Source of the DNA: Flavobacterium psychrophilum
GTDB taxonomy: Bacteria > Bacteroidota > Bacteroidia > Flavobacteriales > Flavobacteriaceae
Direction of reading: 5' to 3'
Length of the DNA stretch: 30,180 nt
Assembly (NCBI GenBank): GCA_022730285.1
Contig: DZCQ01000013.1
Location: forward strand, 1-30,180
Shown here: positions 23,462-30,180 of the stretch, in pieces
How the letters are laid out: each line of letters starts with the position of its first letter
Numbering within the stretch: the stretch's first letter is position 1
Notes under the pieces: generated by a model
Database searches by the model: none
What the model saw: the letters and a program-made list of their open reading frames with translations, nothing else
Told to the model about the DNA's origin: nothing
Position numbers and translations under genes: made by a program

Positions 23462-25252
23462 ATGGAAAACATAACAAGAGGTGGGCAATTTATTGTGAAA
23501 GAAACAAATTGGCAAAACATTTTTACACCAGAAGATTTTAATGAAGAGCAAATAATGATGCGGGAATCTGTTAAAGAATTTGTAGATAAAGAATTATGGC
23601 CATTTAAAGAACGTTTTGAGAAAAAAGATTACACTCTTACCGAAGAAACCATGCGTAAAGCTGGTGAAATGGGATTTTTAAGCGTATCAGTACCAGAAGA
23701 ATATGGAGGAATGGGAATGGGATTTGTAAACACCGTTTTGGTTTGCGACTATATTTCTGGTGCAACTGGATCATTCTCCACAGCTTTTGGAGCTCACACA
23801 GGTATTGGAACTATGCCAATTACACTTTACGGAACTGAAGATCAGAAACAAAAATATGTACCAAAATTAGCTTCAGGAGAATGGTTTGGAGCCTATTGCC
23901 TAACAGAACCAGGTGCAGGATCTGATGCAAATTCTGGAAAAACAAAAGCAGTTTTGTCAGAAGATGGAACACATTATTTAATTTCAGGACAAAAAATGTG
24001 GATTTCTAATGCTGGATTTTGTTCTCTTTTTATAGTTTTTGCACGAATTGGTGATGATAAAAATATTACAGGTTTTATTGTAGAAAATACCGAAAATAAC
24101 GGAATTTCTATGAATGAAGAAGAACATAAACTAGGTATTCGTGCTTCTTCAACACGTCAAGTATTTTTTAACGAAACGAAAGTTCCAGTAGAAAATATGC
24201 TTTCGGAAAGAGGAAATGGTTTTAAAATCGCCATGAACGCATTAAATATTGGTCGTATTAAACTTGCAGCTGCTTGCTTAGATTCACAAAGACGCATTAT
24301 TACAAATGCTGTAAATTATGCAAACGAAAGACAACAATTTAACACCCCAATTGCTCAATTTGGAGCCATCAGACTTAAATTAGCAGAAATCACTACAAAT
24401 TGCTACATTGGAGAAAGTGCTACGTACCGTGCTGCAAAAGATATAGAAAGTAGAATTATTGCACGTGAAGCAGAGGGAACTTCCCACCAAGAAGCAGAAC
24501 TAAAAGGAGTAGAAGAGTTTGCAATAGAATGTTCTATTCTTAAAGTTGCAGTTTCTGAAGATGCGCAATCTTGTGCAGACGAAGGAATCCAAATATATGG
24601 TGGAATGGGTTTTAGCGAAGATACCCCAATGGAAAGTGCTTGGAGAGATGCACGCATTACTCGAATTTATGAAGGCACGAATGAAATTAACAGAATGCTA
24701 TCTGTAGGAATGTTAATTAAAAAAGCATTTAAAGGTCATGTAGATTTATTAGGACCAGCAACAAAAGTGCAAGAAGAATTAATGGGAATTCCATCGTTTG
24801 AAACAATGGATTATTCAGAACTTTTCTCGGAAGAAAAAGACATGATTATAAAATTAAAAAAAGCCTTTTTAATGGTTGCTGGAGCTGCGGTTCAAAAATA
24901 TGGACCAGATTTAGATGCCCACCAACAATTACTAATGGCTGCTGCCGATATATTAATTGAAATATACATGGCCGAAAGCGGAATTTTACGTACAGAAAAA
25001 TTAGCAAAAAAAGAAGGGGAAGATGTGGTAAAAGAACAAATTGCTATGGCAAAATTATATTTATATCAAGCGGTAGATATTATCACTATCAAAGGGAAAG
25101 AAAGCATCATTTCATTTGCTGAAGGAGACGAACAACGCATGATGCTGATGGGTCTTAAGCGATTTACAAAATATTCTAATATGCCAAACATAATAGCTTT
25201 GAGAGAAACTATTACTAGCAAATTAGTATCTGAAAATGCATATTGCTTTTAA
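23462..25252 (+). CDS. fadE: Acyl-CoA dehydrogenase, long form (FadE type of fadNAE)
   Basis: 596 residues, the long class with an extra C-terminal helical domain (about 430-596). The flavin and substrate motifs are intact: LTEPGAGSDANSG near 152-164, WISNAG near 180, and YGGMGFSEDTPMESAWRDAR near 378-397, followed by the catalytic Glu404 in IYEGTNEINRM. It oxidises acyl-CoA to trans-2-enoyl-CoA with FAD. The electron acceptor (ETF) is not encoded here. It is 27 bases after fadA and ends the operon, a terminator following at 25363. Length is close to the Bacillus FadE (about 594), consistent with the fadNAE comparison. Confidence 0.95.
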   Translation: MENITRGGQFIVKETNWQNIFTPEDFNEEQIMMRESVKEFVDKELWPFKERFEKKDYTLTEETMRKAGEMGFLSVSVPEEYGGMGMGFVNTVLVCDYISGATGSFSTAFGAHTGIGTMPITLYGTEDQKQKYVPKLASGEWFGAYCLTEPGAGSDANSGKTKAVLSEDGTHYLISGQKMWISNAGFCSLFIVFARIGDDKNITGFIVENTENNGISMNEEEHKLGIRASSTRQVFFNETKVPVENMLSERGNGFKIAMNALNIGRIKLAAACLDSQRRIITNAVNYANERQQFNTPIAQFGAIRLKLAEITTNCYIGESATYRAAKDIESRIIAREAEGTSHQEAELKGVEEFAIECSILKVAVSEDAQSCADEGIQIYGGMGFSEDTPMESAWRDARITRIYEGTNEINRMLSVGMLIKKAFKGHVDLLGPATKVQEELMGIPSFETMDYSELFSEEKDMIIKLKKAFLMVAGAAVQKYGPDLDAHQQLLMAAADILIEIYMAESGILRTEKLAKKEGEDVVKEQIAMAKLYLYQAVDIITIKGKESIISFAEGDEQRMMLMGLKRFTKYSNMPNIIALRETITSKLVSENAYCF

Positions 25253-25362
25253 TTTTAGGTGATTTTCTAGAAAAAAAATAATATTTTACTCTAATTTATG
25301 CTTTTTGTTAGAAAGATGAGATTTTTTGTGGAGCAATAGAATAACAAAAGAATTAATTTATT

Positions 25363-25399
25363 AACCCTGACAGAGTTTTAAACTCTGTCAGGGTTTTTT
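25363..25399. terminator. Terminator after fadE (15-bp stem, TTA loop)
   Basis: AACCCTGACAGAGTT (25363-25377) and its perfect complement at 25381-25395, with a three-base loop and a T-run of six. A perfect 15-bp stem of this composition is the strongest hairpin in the window. I recall similar CCTGACAG palindromes being frequent in Bacteroidota, so it may be a copy of a dispersed element. Confidence 0.8.
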
Positions 25400-25590
25400 G
25401 ACAATATTTCATATATAAATTGAAAATTTGATCTTGATGATTATCAACTAGCTCAAAAACGAATAGAAATATTGTAAATAAAGAAATTTAGAATTGTAGG
25501 ATATTTTACATTATCAGAAAGTTAGGGCACTCCCAAATGATTCTTATATTGCTAATTATAGAATTTTAACCCTCTTTCTTTTAATATATA

Positions 25591-25615
25591 AAAATCACCC
25601 CTCAAGAGTGATTTT
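25591..25615. terminator. Terminator-like hairpin upstream of the superoxide dismutase
   Basis: AAAATCAC (25591-25598) pairs with GTGATTTT (25608-25615), loop nine bases, with T-runs in both directions. No gene ends just before it, which suggests a remnant boundary. Confidence 0.5.
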
Positions 25616-25752
25616 TTGCTTTTGAACAAAATTTAAGATAAATTTAACCTCTTCATGGAATATATTTGCTAACTTTATCAAAGTTATAGATACTATTCAA
25701 AATAAAACTTTGTAATCTATAATTTGTAAGTAGAAACTAATTTGAAAATATC

Positions 25753-26499
25753 ATGCAAACAAGTAACACACGTAGAGATTTTTTAAAAAAAACAGCAATT
25801 TTATCTGCTGGGGCTTTAGTAGGAAACCAACTAATTCATGCAAATACAGTAACAACACCAAATGAGGCAGAAACTAGTGTGGGTTTATATACTTTGCCAC
25901 TTTTGCCGTATAGCTACGAAGCCTTGGAGCCTCATATTGACAAGGAAACGATGCGGATTCACTACACAAAACACCATCAGGCGTATGTTAATAATTTAAA
26001 CAAAGCTATTGAAGGTCTAGATAGCAATTTGACAGAAAAGGCACAAACTTTAAATAGTATTTTTGAAAATATAAATCAATTTCCAGATGCTGTAAGGAAC
26101 AATGGAGGCGGGCATTACAATCACAGCTTATTTTGGACTTTAATGAAACCGAACGGTGGTGGTTTGCCTGTTGGAAATTTAGCCAAAGCAATAACTACAT
26201 CTTTTGGTTCGGTAGAGGAATTTAAAAAACAGTTTAACGATGCAGCCATGAAGCGTTTTGGCTCTGGTTGGGCTTGGTTGGTTTTAAAAGATGGAAAATT
26301 ACAAATTGGCTCTACTGCAAATCAAGATAATCCGTTAATGAAACTAAAAGGAAAAGGGTTAAAGGGAAAACCAGTAGTTGCGTTAGATGTTTGGGAACAT
26401 GCTTACTATCTTAAAAACCAAAATAGACGTAACGATTATATTGCTTCATGGTGGAATGTGATTAATTGGGATGAGGCAGAGAAGTTATATAATTCCTAA
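25753..26499 (+). CDS. Tat-exported superoxide dismutase, Mn/Fe family
   Basis: 248 residues. The N-terminus has a twin-arginine signal (RRDFLKK at 7-13, hydrophobic to about 30, IHA-NT as a possible cleavage site). The catalytic domain begins near residue 44. Metal ligands are His70 ([14 protein letters not shown]), His124 (NHSLFW), Asp212 and His216 (DVWEHAYY). Gly residues before the second ligand (GGGHYNH, 118-124) and Gln191 in ANQDNPLM are the pattern of manganese enzymes; a cambialistic enzyme is also possible. The exported location makes it a periplasmic defence against superoxide. It is followed by the LETM1-related gene, dps and oxyR. Confidence 0.93.
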   Translation: MQTSNTRRDFLKKTAILSAGALVGNQLIHANTVTTPNEAETSVGLYTLPLLPYSYEALEPHIDKETMRIHYTKHHQAYVNNLNKAIEGLDSNLTEKAQTLNSIFENINQFPDAVRNNGGGHYNHSLFWTLMKPNGGGLPVGNLAKAITTSFGSVEEFKKQFNDAAMKRFGSGWAWLVLKDGKLQIGSTANQDNPLMKLKGKGLKGKPVVALDVWEHAYYLKNQNRRNDYIASWWNVINWDEAEKLYNS

Positions 26500-26522
26500 T
26501 CCCTACTTTGTTTTACTTTTTG

Positions 26523-26553
26523 TTTGTAGCAATACTATAAATGATTATTTTTG
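26523..26553 (+). promoter_or_regulatory. Promoter of the LETM1-related gene
   Basis: TTTG (26523-26526), 19 bases, then TATTTTTG (26546-26553) match the Bacteroidota consensus exactly. The start codon is 12 bases past the -7 box, so the leader would be only about five bases. The gene therefore need not depend on the dismutase transcript. Confidence 0.7.
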
Positions 26554-26564
26554 TAAAAAAATAG

Positions 26565-27758
26565 ATGATAAACCCATCGGTTAATGGTTGGATTGACAAG
26601 TACTTTTTAGAGCAAAAGCAGGAAAATAATCACTTTTTGCAAGATGAAATTCTTTATTATAAAAACACTAGAAATACTGGCTTTTTAATTGGCTATATTA
26701 CTTCTTTTTATACTCCTAAGCCAATAGATACAACTAACTGGAAATCTGACGAGTTCTCCAAAGTAGCGTTGCTGAATACACTTTTTGGAATATACCAATT
26801 GGTAAATAAAAATAATAACAAAGAGGAATTTACAGAAAAATGCATCTCTTTTTACAATGAATTGCAACCTAAAAACAATTCATTGCTATCTAAAATAATG
26901 CCACAGGAGACTAATTCTAGCACTTTAGAAAAAATAATTAGTTCTAGAATTAAAACAAATGACAACAACATCAGCAAAAATTTTTCACACATACTAACTA
27001 ATGCACTGCTTTTTTTAGATGTGCTCGCTTTTAGACGTTACTTGCTAGATAATGAAATTCCAGAAAAATATTTTAAAAAAAGTGAAGAAATTATTATAAA
27101 TATTTTGTTTTTAGCTTTAAACTCTAAAAAAAATCAAACAAAATATGATAATTTATTAATAAAACTTTTTGAAGCTTCTGTAAGATATTCTAAGATTAAT
27201 AGCCCCGAATTAACTTCTCTAAACTCAATAGATACAGATTATTTTGACACTAATTTCGAAAAATATTATCTGATAGATTTAGCAACTTTAGCATTTTGGA
27301 ATGATGGTAAAATTGAAATTTCGGAACAGATTTTTTTAAACAAACTTGCTGAAAAACTAAATATTCCTGAAAAATTTGTAACAGAAAGTATTTTAGATAT
27401 AAATTTATATTTGAATACTTATAAAAATGAAATACCGTATTTTAAATACTCCAATCCTGTACAGCATTTATACAATCAGACAACCGAGAATATTCAGATT
27501 TTATTAATCCGAAACAAAAAAAGAATTCAAAAAGAAATTGTACAAAGTAAAGAATTAATGCAACTCTTAGCACAATCCTCTAAAAGGGAATTAAATGCAG
27601 AAGAAAAGAAAAAAGTAAGAAAACAGATACTTGATATTTGCAAAACAATTCCTTCTTTAACTATTTTTTTAGTTCCAGGAGGCTCTTTGTTGCTTCCCAT
27701 AGTAATTAAATTTTTCCCAAAATTACTTCCTTCTGCATTTAATGAAAATTTAGAATAA
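26565..27758 (+). CDS. LETM1-related biofilm-associated protein
   Basis: 397 residues. The C-terminal segment (about 340-395) has the LETM1 core: LNAEEKKKVRKQILDICKTI, a hydrophobic helix and the signature PGG-x3-LLP-x3-KFFP-x-LLPS-x-F at 371-392. In mitochondria LETM1 spans the inner membrane and is linked to cation/proton exchange; bacterial versions are less studied. The middle (about 236-282, LATLAFWNDGKIEISEQIFL) resembles a TerB/tellurite-resistance-like helical domain. From memory, flavobacterial homologues carry the name 'LETM1-related biofilm-associated protein'. Only one hydrophobic segment is clear, so it is a single-pass or peripheral membrane protein. It converges on dps with a five-base gap. 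Confidence 0.8.
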   Translation: MINPSVNGWIDKYFLEQKQENNHFLQDEILYYKNTRNTGFLIGYITSFYTPKPIDTTNWKSDEFSKVALLNTLFGIYQLVNKNNNKEEFTEKCISFYNELQPKNNSLLSKIMPQETNSSTLEKIISSRIKTNDNNISKNFSHILTNALLFLDVLAFRRYLLDNEIPEKYFKKSEEIIINILFLALNSKKNQTKYDNLLIKLFEASVRYSKINSPELTSLNSIDTDYFDTNFEKYYLIDLATLAFWNDGKIEISEQIFLNKLAEKLNIPEKFVTESILDINLYLNTYKNEIPYFKYSNPVQHLYNQTTENIQILLIRNKKRIQKEIVQSKELMQLLAQSSKRELNAEEKKKVRKQILDICKTIPSLTIFLVPGGSLLLPIVIKFFPKLLPSAFNENLE

Positions 27759-27763
27759 AAGCT

Positions 27764-28243
27764 CTAATTATCTTCATTTAACCATGCATGTAACATCCAA
27801 AGTGTTTTTTCTTGCTCTTTAATAAAGTCACTCATCATAGAGTTTGTACCCTCATCGTTAATCTCTGCAGATTGCTCCAAGATAATTCGCTCCATTTTTA
27901 AAAGTTTAGAAAAAGATGCAATAATTAATTGAATTGCCTCTATATCTTTATGAATATTCTTTCCTACTGATAATGAGTTGTTGTTCAAATAATCTTCAAA
28001 AGTATGCATTGGAACTCCACCAAGAGTTAAAATTCTTTCTGCAATCAAATCTACTTTTATTTGACTATCAGCATATAACTCTTCAAATTTTAAATGCAAA
28101 TTAAAAAATTGTTTTCCTCTAATATTCCAATGCAAACCTCTTAGATTTTGATAAAAAACCTGATAATTAGAAAGTAATACATTCAATTCTGTAACCAAAA
28201 CACCCGTTTCTATAACCGGTAAACCAATGCTGTTTGTTTTCAT
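27764..28243 (-). CDS. dps: Dps-family DNA protection/ferroxidase protein
   Basis: 159 residues, typical length. Ferroxidase ligands lie at conserved positions: His38 (LRGLHWNIRG), His50 and Glu54 (NLHLKFEELYAD), Asp65 and Glu69 (KVDLIAERILTLGG). Dps forms a 12-subunit shell that oxidises ferrous iron with peroxide and stores it, limiting hydroxyl radical formation. The N-terminal tail is short with a single Lys near the start, so DNA binding is uncertain. It is divergent to oxyR across 121 bases, with a TAACTTTG box on its own strand at 28286-28293, so oxyR may regulate it. Confidence 0.95.
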   Translation of the reverse strand: MKTNSIGLPVIETGVLVTELNVLLSNYQVFYQNLRGLHWNIRGKQFFNLHLKFEELYADSQIKVDLIAERILTLGGVPMHTFEDYLNNNSLSVGKNIHKDIEAIQLIIASFSKLLKMERIILEQSAEINDEGTNSMMSDFIKEQEKTLWMLHAWLNEDN

Positions 28244-28285
28244 ATTGCTTTAATTTATATATTCTAAAAAGAATAATTTTATTAA

Positions 28286-28316
28286 CAAAGTTACTCCGAA
28301 AACATATACAATAAAG
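28286..28316 (-). promoter_or_regulatory. Putative dps promoter
   Basis: On the minus strand TAACTTTG (28293 to 28286) is a perfect -7 box 42 bases before the dps ATG. TTTA at 28315-28312 is 18 bases before it, a near -33 element. Confidence 0.5.
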
Positions 28317-28337
28317 TAAAAACGCATGGATAATTTC

Positions 28338-28345
28338 TATCTTTG
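28338..28345 (+). promoter_or_regulatory. Putative oxyR -7 box (TATCTTTG)
   Basis: TATCTTTG lies 19 bases before the ATG at 28365, leaving a leader of about 14 bases. An upstream ATG at 28326 would sit before this box, which is one reason to prefer 28365. GATA (28329-28332) and TATC (28338-28341) form a small inverted repeat across it, possibly an operator half-site pair. Confidence 0.5.
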
Positions 28346-28364
28346 CATCAATAAAATCGATATC

Positions 28365-29306
28365 ATGACCATAACACAACTACAATACATTCTAGCCGTT
28401 GCCGAGTATCAAAATTTTACAGTAGCCGCCTCCAAGTGCTTTGTAACACAACCAACTTTAAGTATGCAGATACAAAAAGTGGAAGAAGAGTTAGATATCA
28501 CTCTTTTTGACCGAAGCAAAAAACCTATTCAACTTACAGAAGTAGGCGAAAAAATAGTGATACAGGCAAAAAATATTGTTCTAGAAGCCAATAGAATTAA
28601 AGATATTGTCGATTTACAAAAAGGGTATATTGGTGGGGAATTTAGATTGGGAATTATTCCAACAGTAATGCCAACTTTACTCCCAATGTTTTTGACAAAT
28701 TTCACAAAAAAATATCCAAAAGTAAAGTTAATTATTGAAGAACTTAACACTATTGAAATAATTACTAAACTAAAAAATGGCCATCTAGATGCTGCCATTG
28801 CTGCTACCCCGTTAGAGGACGAAAAGATAAAAGAAATTGTTTTATATTTTGAGCCATTCATGGCCTATTTGCCAGAAAATCATTTAAAATTTAGTAAGCT
28901 AGAATTTGAAATGACCGATTTAGATATAGATGAAATTTTACTCTTACAAGATGGACATTGTTTTAGAGATGGTATCTTAAATATTTGTAAAAATAATACC
29001 ACAAACAGTCCAACTAAATTTCAGCTAGAAAGTGGAAGTTTTGAAACTCTAGTAAAACTAGTAGATGAAGGACTTGGGGTAACTCTTCTTCCATATTTGC
29101 ATACTTTAGATCTTAAAGAAAAACAAAAAAAACAGCTTAGATATTTTAAGGAACCTAAACCAGCTCGAGAGGTGAGTTTAATTTATTCTAAAAACGGCCT
29201 TAAAATTCCAATAATAGAGGTATTGAAAACTACCATTTCGGGAGTTTTAAGAGGAGCAATTACTTTTCAAAATGTAGAAATAATTAGCCCTATTTTAAAA
29301 AAATAA
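28365..29306 (+). CDS. oxyR: LysR-family peroxide regulator OxyR
   Basis: 313 residues from the ATG at 28365, chosen because the earlier ATG precedes the -7 box and because this start places the redox cysteines at positions 199 and 208, the same numbers as in E. coli OxyR. The N-terminal helix-turn-helix is TVAASKCFVTQPTLSMQIQ (about 19-37). The substrate domain shows GHCFRDGILNIC (197-208), where Cys199 is the peroxidatic residue and Cys208 its disulfide partner. Peroxide oxidation switches it to an activator of antioxidant genes. The divergent dps and the nearby superoxide dismutase are likely targets. Confidence 0.95.
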   Translation: MTITQLQYILAVAEYQNFTVAASKCFVTQPTLSMQIQKVEEELDITLFDRSKKPIQLTEVGEKIVIQAKNIVLEANRIKDIVDLQKGYIGGEFRLGIIPTVMPTLLPMFLTNFTKKYPKVKLIIEELNTIEIITKLKNGHLDAAIAATPLEDEKIKEIVLYFEPFMAYLPENHLKFSKLEFEMTDLDIDEILLLQDGHCFRDGILNICKNNTTNSPTKFQLESGSFETLVKLVDEGLGVTLLPYLHTLDLKEKQKKQLRYFKEPKPAREVSLIYSKNGLKIPIIEVLKTTISGVLRGAITFQNVEIISPILKK

Positions 29307-29336
29307 CTCCTCTTATAAAAATAAAAGGAGTTATTT
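29301..29336. terminator. Bidirectional terminator between oxyR and the M1 peptidase gene
   Basis: AAATAACTCCT (29301-29311) pairs with AGGAGTTATTT (29326-29336), and a short inner TTAT/ATAA extension narrows the loop. The arms overlap the oxyR stop. The converging gene ends 23 bases further on. Confidence 0.75.
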
Positions 29337-29358
29337 CGTAAATATAAGAAACTAGATA

Positions 29359-30180
29359 TTAATTTTTAGTAAATTCAAAGCTTTGTCCGCTGATTCCTAA
29401 TATAAATCCAGTTTTTTGAGGATTATAATCTAAAGTTAAACCGGCCTCTTTTAAAGAGAATTTCCCATTTCCATTATCTTCTAATGGTACTGATGGTTGT
29501 CCTGTTGCATTTAGAATTAAATTTTCATCATCTTGGGTAATTTCAATTTTAACTGGAACTTTAGAACTAGAAAAAGTCCCTAAATATTCTGAGAAATTTA
29601 ATGGTTTTTGCAATCCATTTTTAGAAGCTGTCCAAACATTGTTTTCAGAATTTACATCTGGAAAAGCGTGTTCTGGATCCATTATGATACTTTCCAATTC
29701 CTGATTGGTATCAGCCTTAAATGTCCAAGTATTATTTCGCTCCCAAATTTCAACAGGTAAATTAATTCTTATGGTTTTTCCATCTTTAGTATTAACATCT
29801 AAAACAATAGGCATTGGCATTTTTTCTAAATTTTCTATTGTAATTATAGAGCCTTTTGTATAATCTCCGTTTACATATTTTACTTTGGTTATTGCTTGAT
29901 CTAATCGCCAGTTGTTAAGTATCCAACCTCTCCAAAACCAATTTAAATCTTCACCACTCACATTTTCCATGGTTCTAAAAAAATCGTCTGGACTTGGATG
30001 CTTAAATGCCCATCGGCTAATATAGGTTCTAAATGCTTTATCAAAACGTTCTTTTCCTAGTATTTGATTTCGCAATATAATCAAACCTTCACTAGGTTTT
30101 GAATAGGCAAGTATTCCTAAATTTGCTTCTTTAAGACCATCTGGAGCAGTATATACAGGCTCAATAGCAGAATTTGTGAA
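29359..30180 (-). CDS. M1-family metallopeptidase, C-terminal part (partial)
   Basis: The frame is open to the right edge, so only the last 273 or so residues are in the window and the zinc site (HExxH) lies outside. The visible part starts in the helical region downstream of the active site: GLKEANLGILAYSKPSEG, then FDKAFRTYISRWAFKHPSPDDFFRTMENVSGEDLNWFWRGW, a hallmark of M1 aminopeptidases. Beta-rich segments follow (IVLDVNTKDGKTIRINLPVE, then a late DDENLILNATGQPS strand block). A TTG at 30084 can look like a start but is not one, since the frame continues upstream. Peptidase activity cannot be verified from this piece. Confidence 0.85.
   Translation of the reverse strand, partial: FTNSAIEPVYTAPDGLKEANLGILAYSKPSEGLIILRNQILGKERFDKAFRTYISRWAFKHPSPDDFFRTMENVSGEDLNWFWRGWILNNWRLDQAITKVKYVNGDYTKGSIITIENLEKMPMPIVLDVNTKDGKTIRINLPVEIWERNNTWTFKADTNQELESIIMDPEHAFPDVNSENNVWTASKNGLQKPLNFSEYLGTFSSSKVPVKIEITQDDENLILNATGQPSVPLEDNGNGKFSLKEAGLTLDYNPQKTGFILGISGQSFEFTKN

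Larger units (their letters stand above)
25253..25752. other. 500-base gene-free stretch
   Basis: No convincing gene is present. It holds the fadE terminator (25363-25399), a second terminator-like hairpin (25591-25615) and, upstream of the superoxide dismutase, a TATATTTG box (25661-25668). Between 25480 and 25590 one frame reads as a peptide of about 37 codons with no start codon, possibly a gene remnant but not identifiable. Confidence 0.5.

Noticed and set aside
30082..30084. TTG at 30084 as the start of a short minus-strand gene
   Set aside because: The frame stays open to the window edge and the upstream residues continue the M1 peptidase pattern, so the gene is simply cut by the window.
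1..30180. CRISPR array or phage region
   Set aside because: No regularly spaced direct repeats, cas genes or phage structural genes were seen.

Overview
The window looks like chromosomal DNA of a member of the Bacteroidota, most likely a flavobacterium. It is very AT-rich. It carries a type IX secretion sorting domain, a bacillithiol deacetylase of the BshB1 type, a Bacteroidota-style LETM1-related protein, and promoters of the TTTG-N19-TAnnTTTG class. Start codons follow A-rich leaders instead of Shine-Dalgarno sites. About thirty protein genes and one tRNA are supported. The first and last genes run off the window. No rRNA, CRISPR array or intact insertion sequence was seen.

Layout. (1) 1-632: C-terminal end of a secreted T9SS substrate. 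(2) 922-4095, plus strand: a compact envelope cassette of a small His/Asp-rich protein of the kind I recall near heavy-metal efflux genes, a PepSY-like periplasmic protein, two paralogous DUF347-repeat membrane proteins and a PAP2 phosphatase. An inverted repeat at 846-869 sits beside a -7 box upstream. (3) 4297-7336, minus: kdsC-like phosphatase, DUF2520 Rossmann protein, nucleoid-associated protein and a pRiA4b ORF-3 family protein with an acidic tail. (4) 7594-11497: M19 dipeptidase, lipoprotein serine hydrolase, a secreted unknown and bshB1. (5) 11557-11631: tRNA-His with a clear promoter and terminator. (6) 11748-14327, minus: a GapN-type aldehyde dehydrogenase whose canonical catalytic Glu column holds Gly, downstream of a cytochrome c-DUF3365 lipoprotein. 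(7) 14521-19060: glucosaminidase, SGNH hydrolase, MBOAT acyltransferase and a second SGNH protein, a probable surface-polymer O-acylation module. (8) 19242-25252: MarR regulator followed by a beta-oxidation operon with the domain and gene order of Bacillus fadNAE. (9) 25753-29306: Tat-exported superoxide dismutase, LETM1-related protein, dps, and an oxyR that keeps both redox cysteines. (10) 29359 to the end: C-terminal part of an M1 metallopeptidase.

How it fits together. Most of the window is ordinary metabolism and stress defence: fatty-acid degradation under a local MarR regulator, and peroxide/superoxide defence with dps and oxyR transcribed divergently. The parts that look least described are the DUF347/PepSY/PAP2 cassette, the split MBOAT-SGNH module, and the Glu-displaced GapN-like enzyme next to a DUF3365 cytochrome. 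Family assignments rest on motifs read by eye; no database search was possible.
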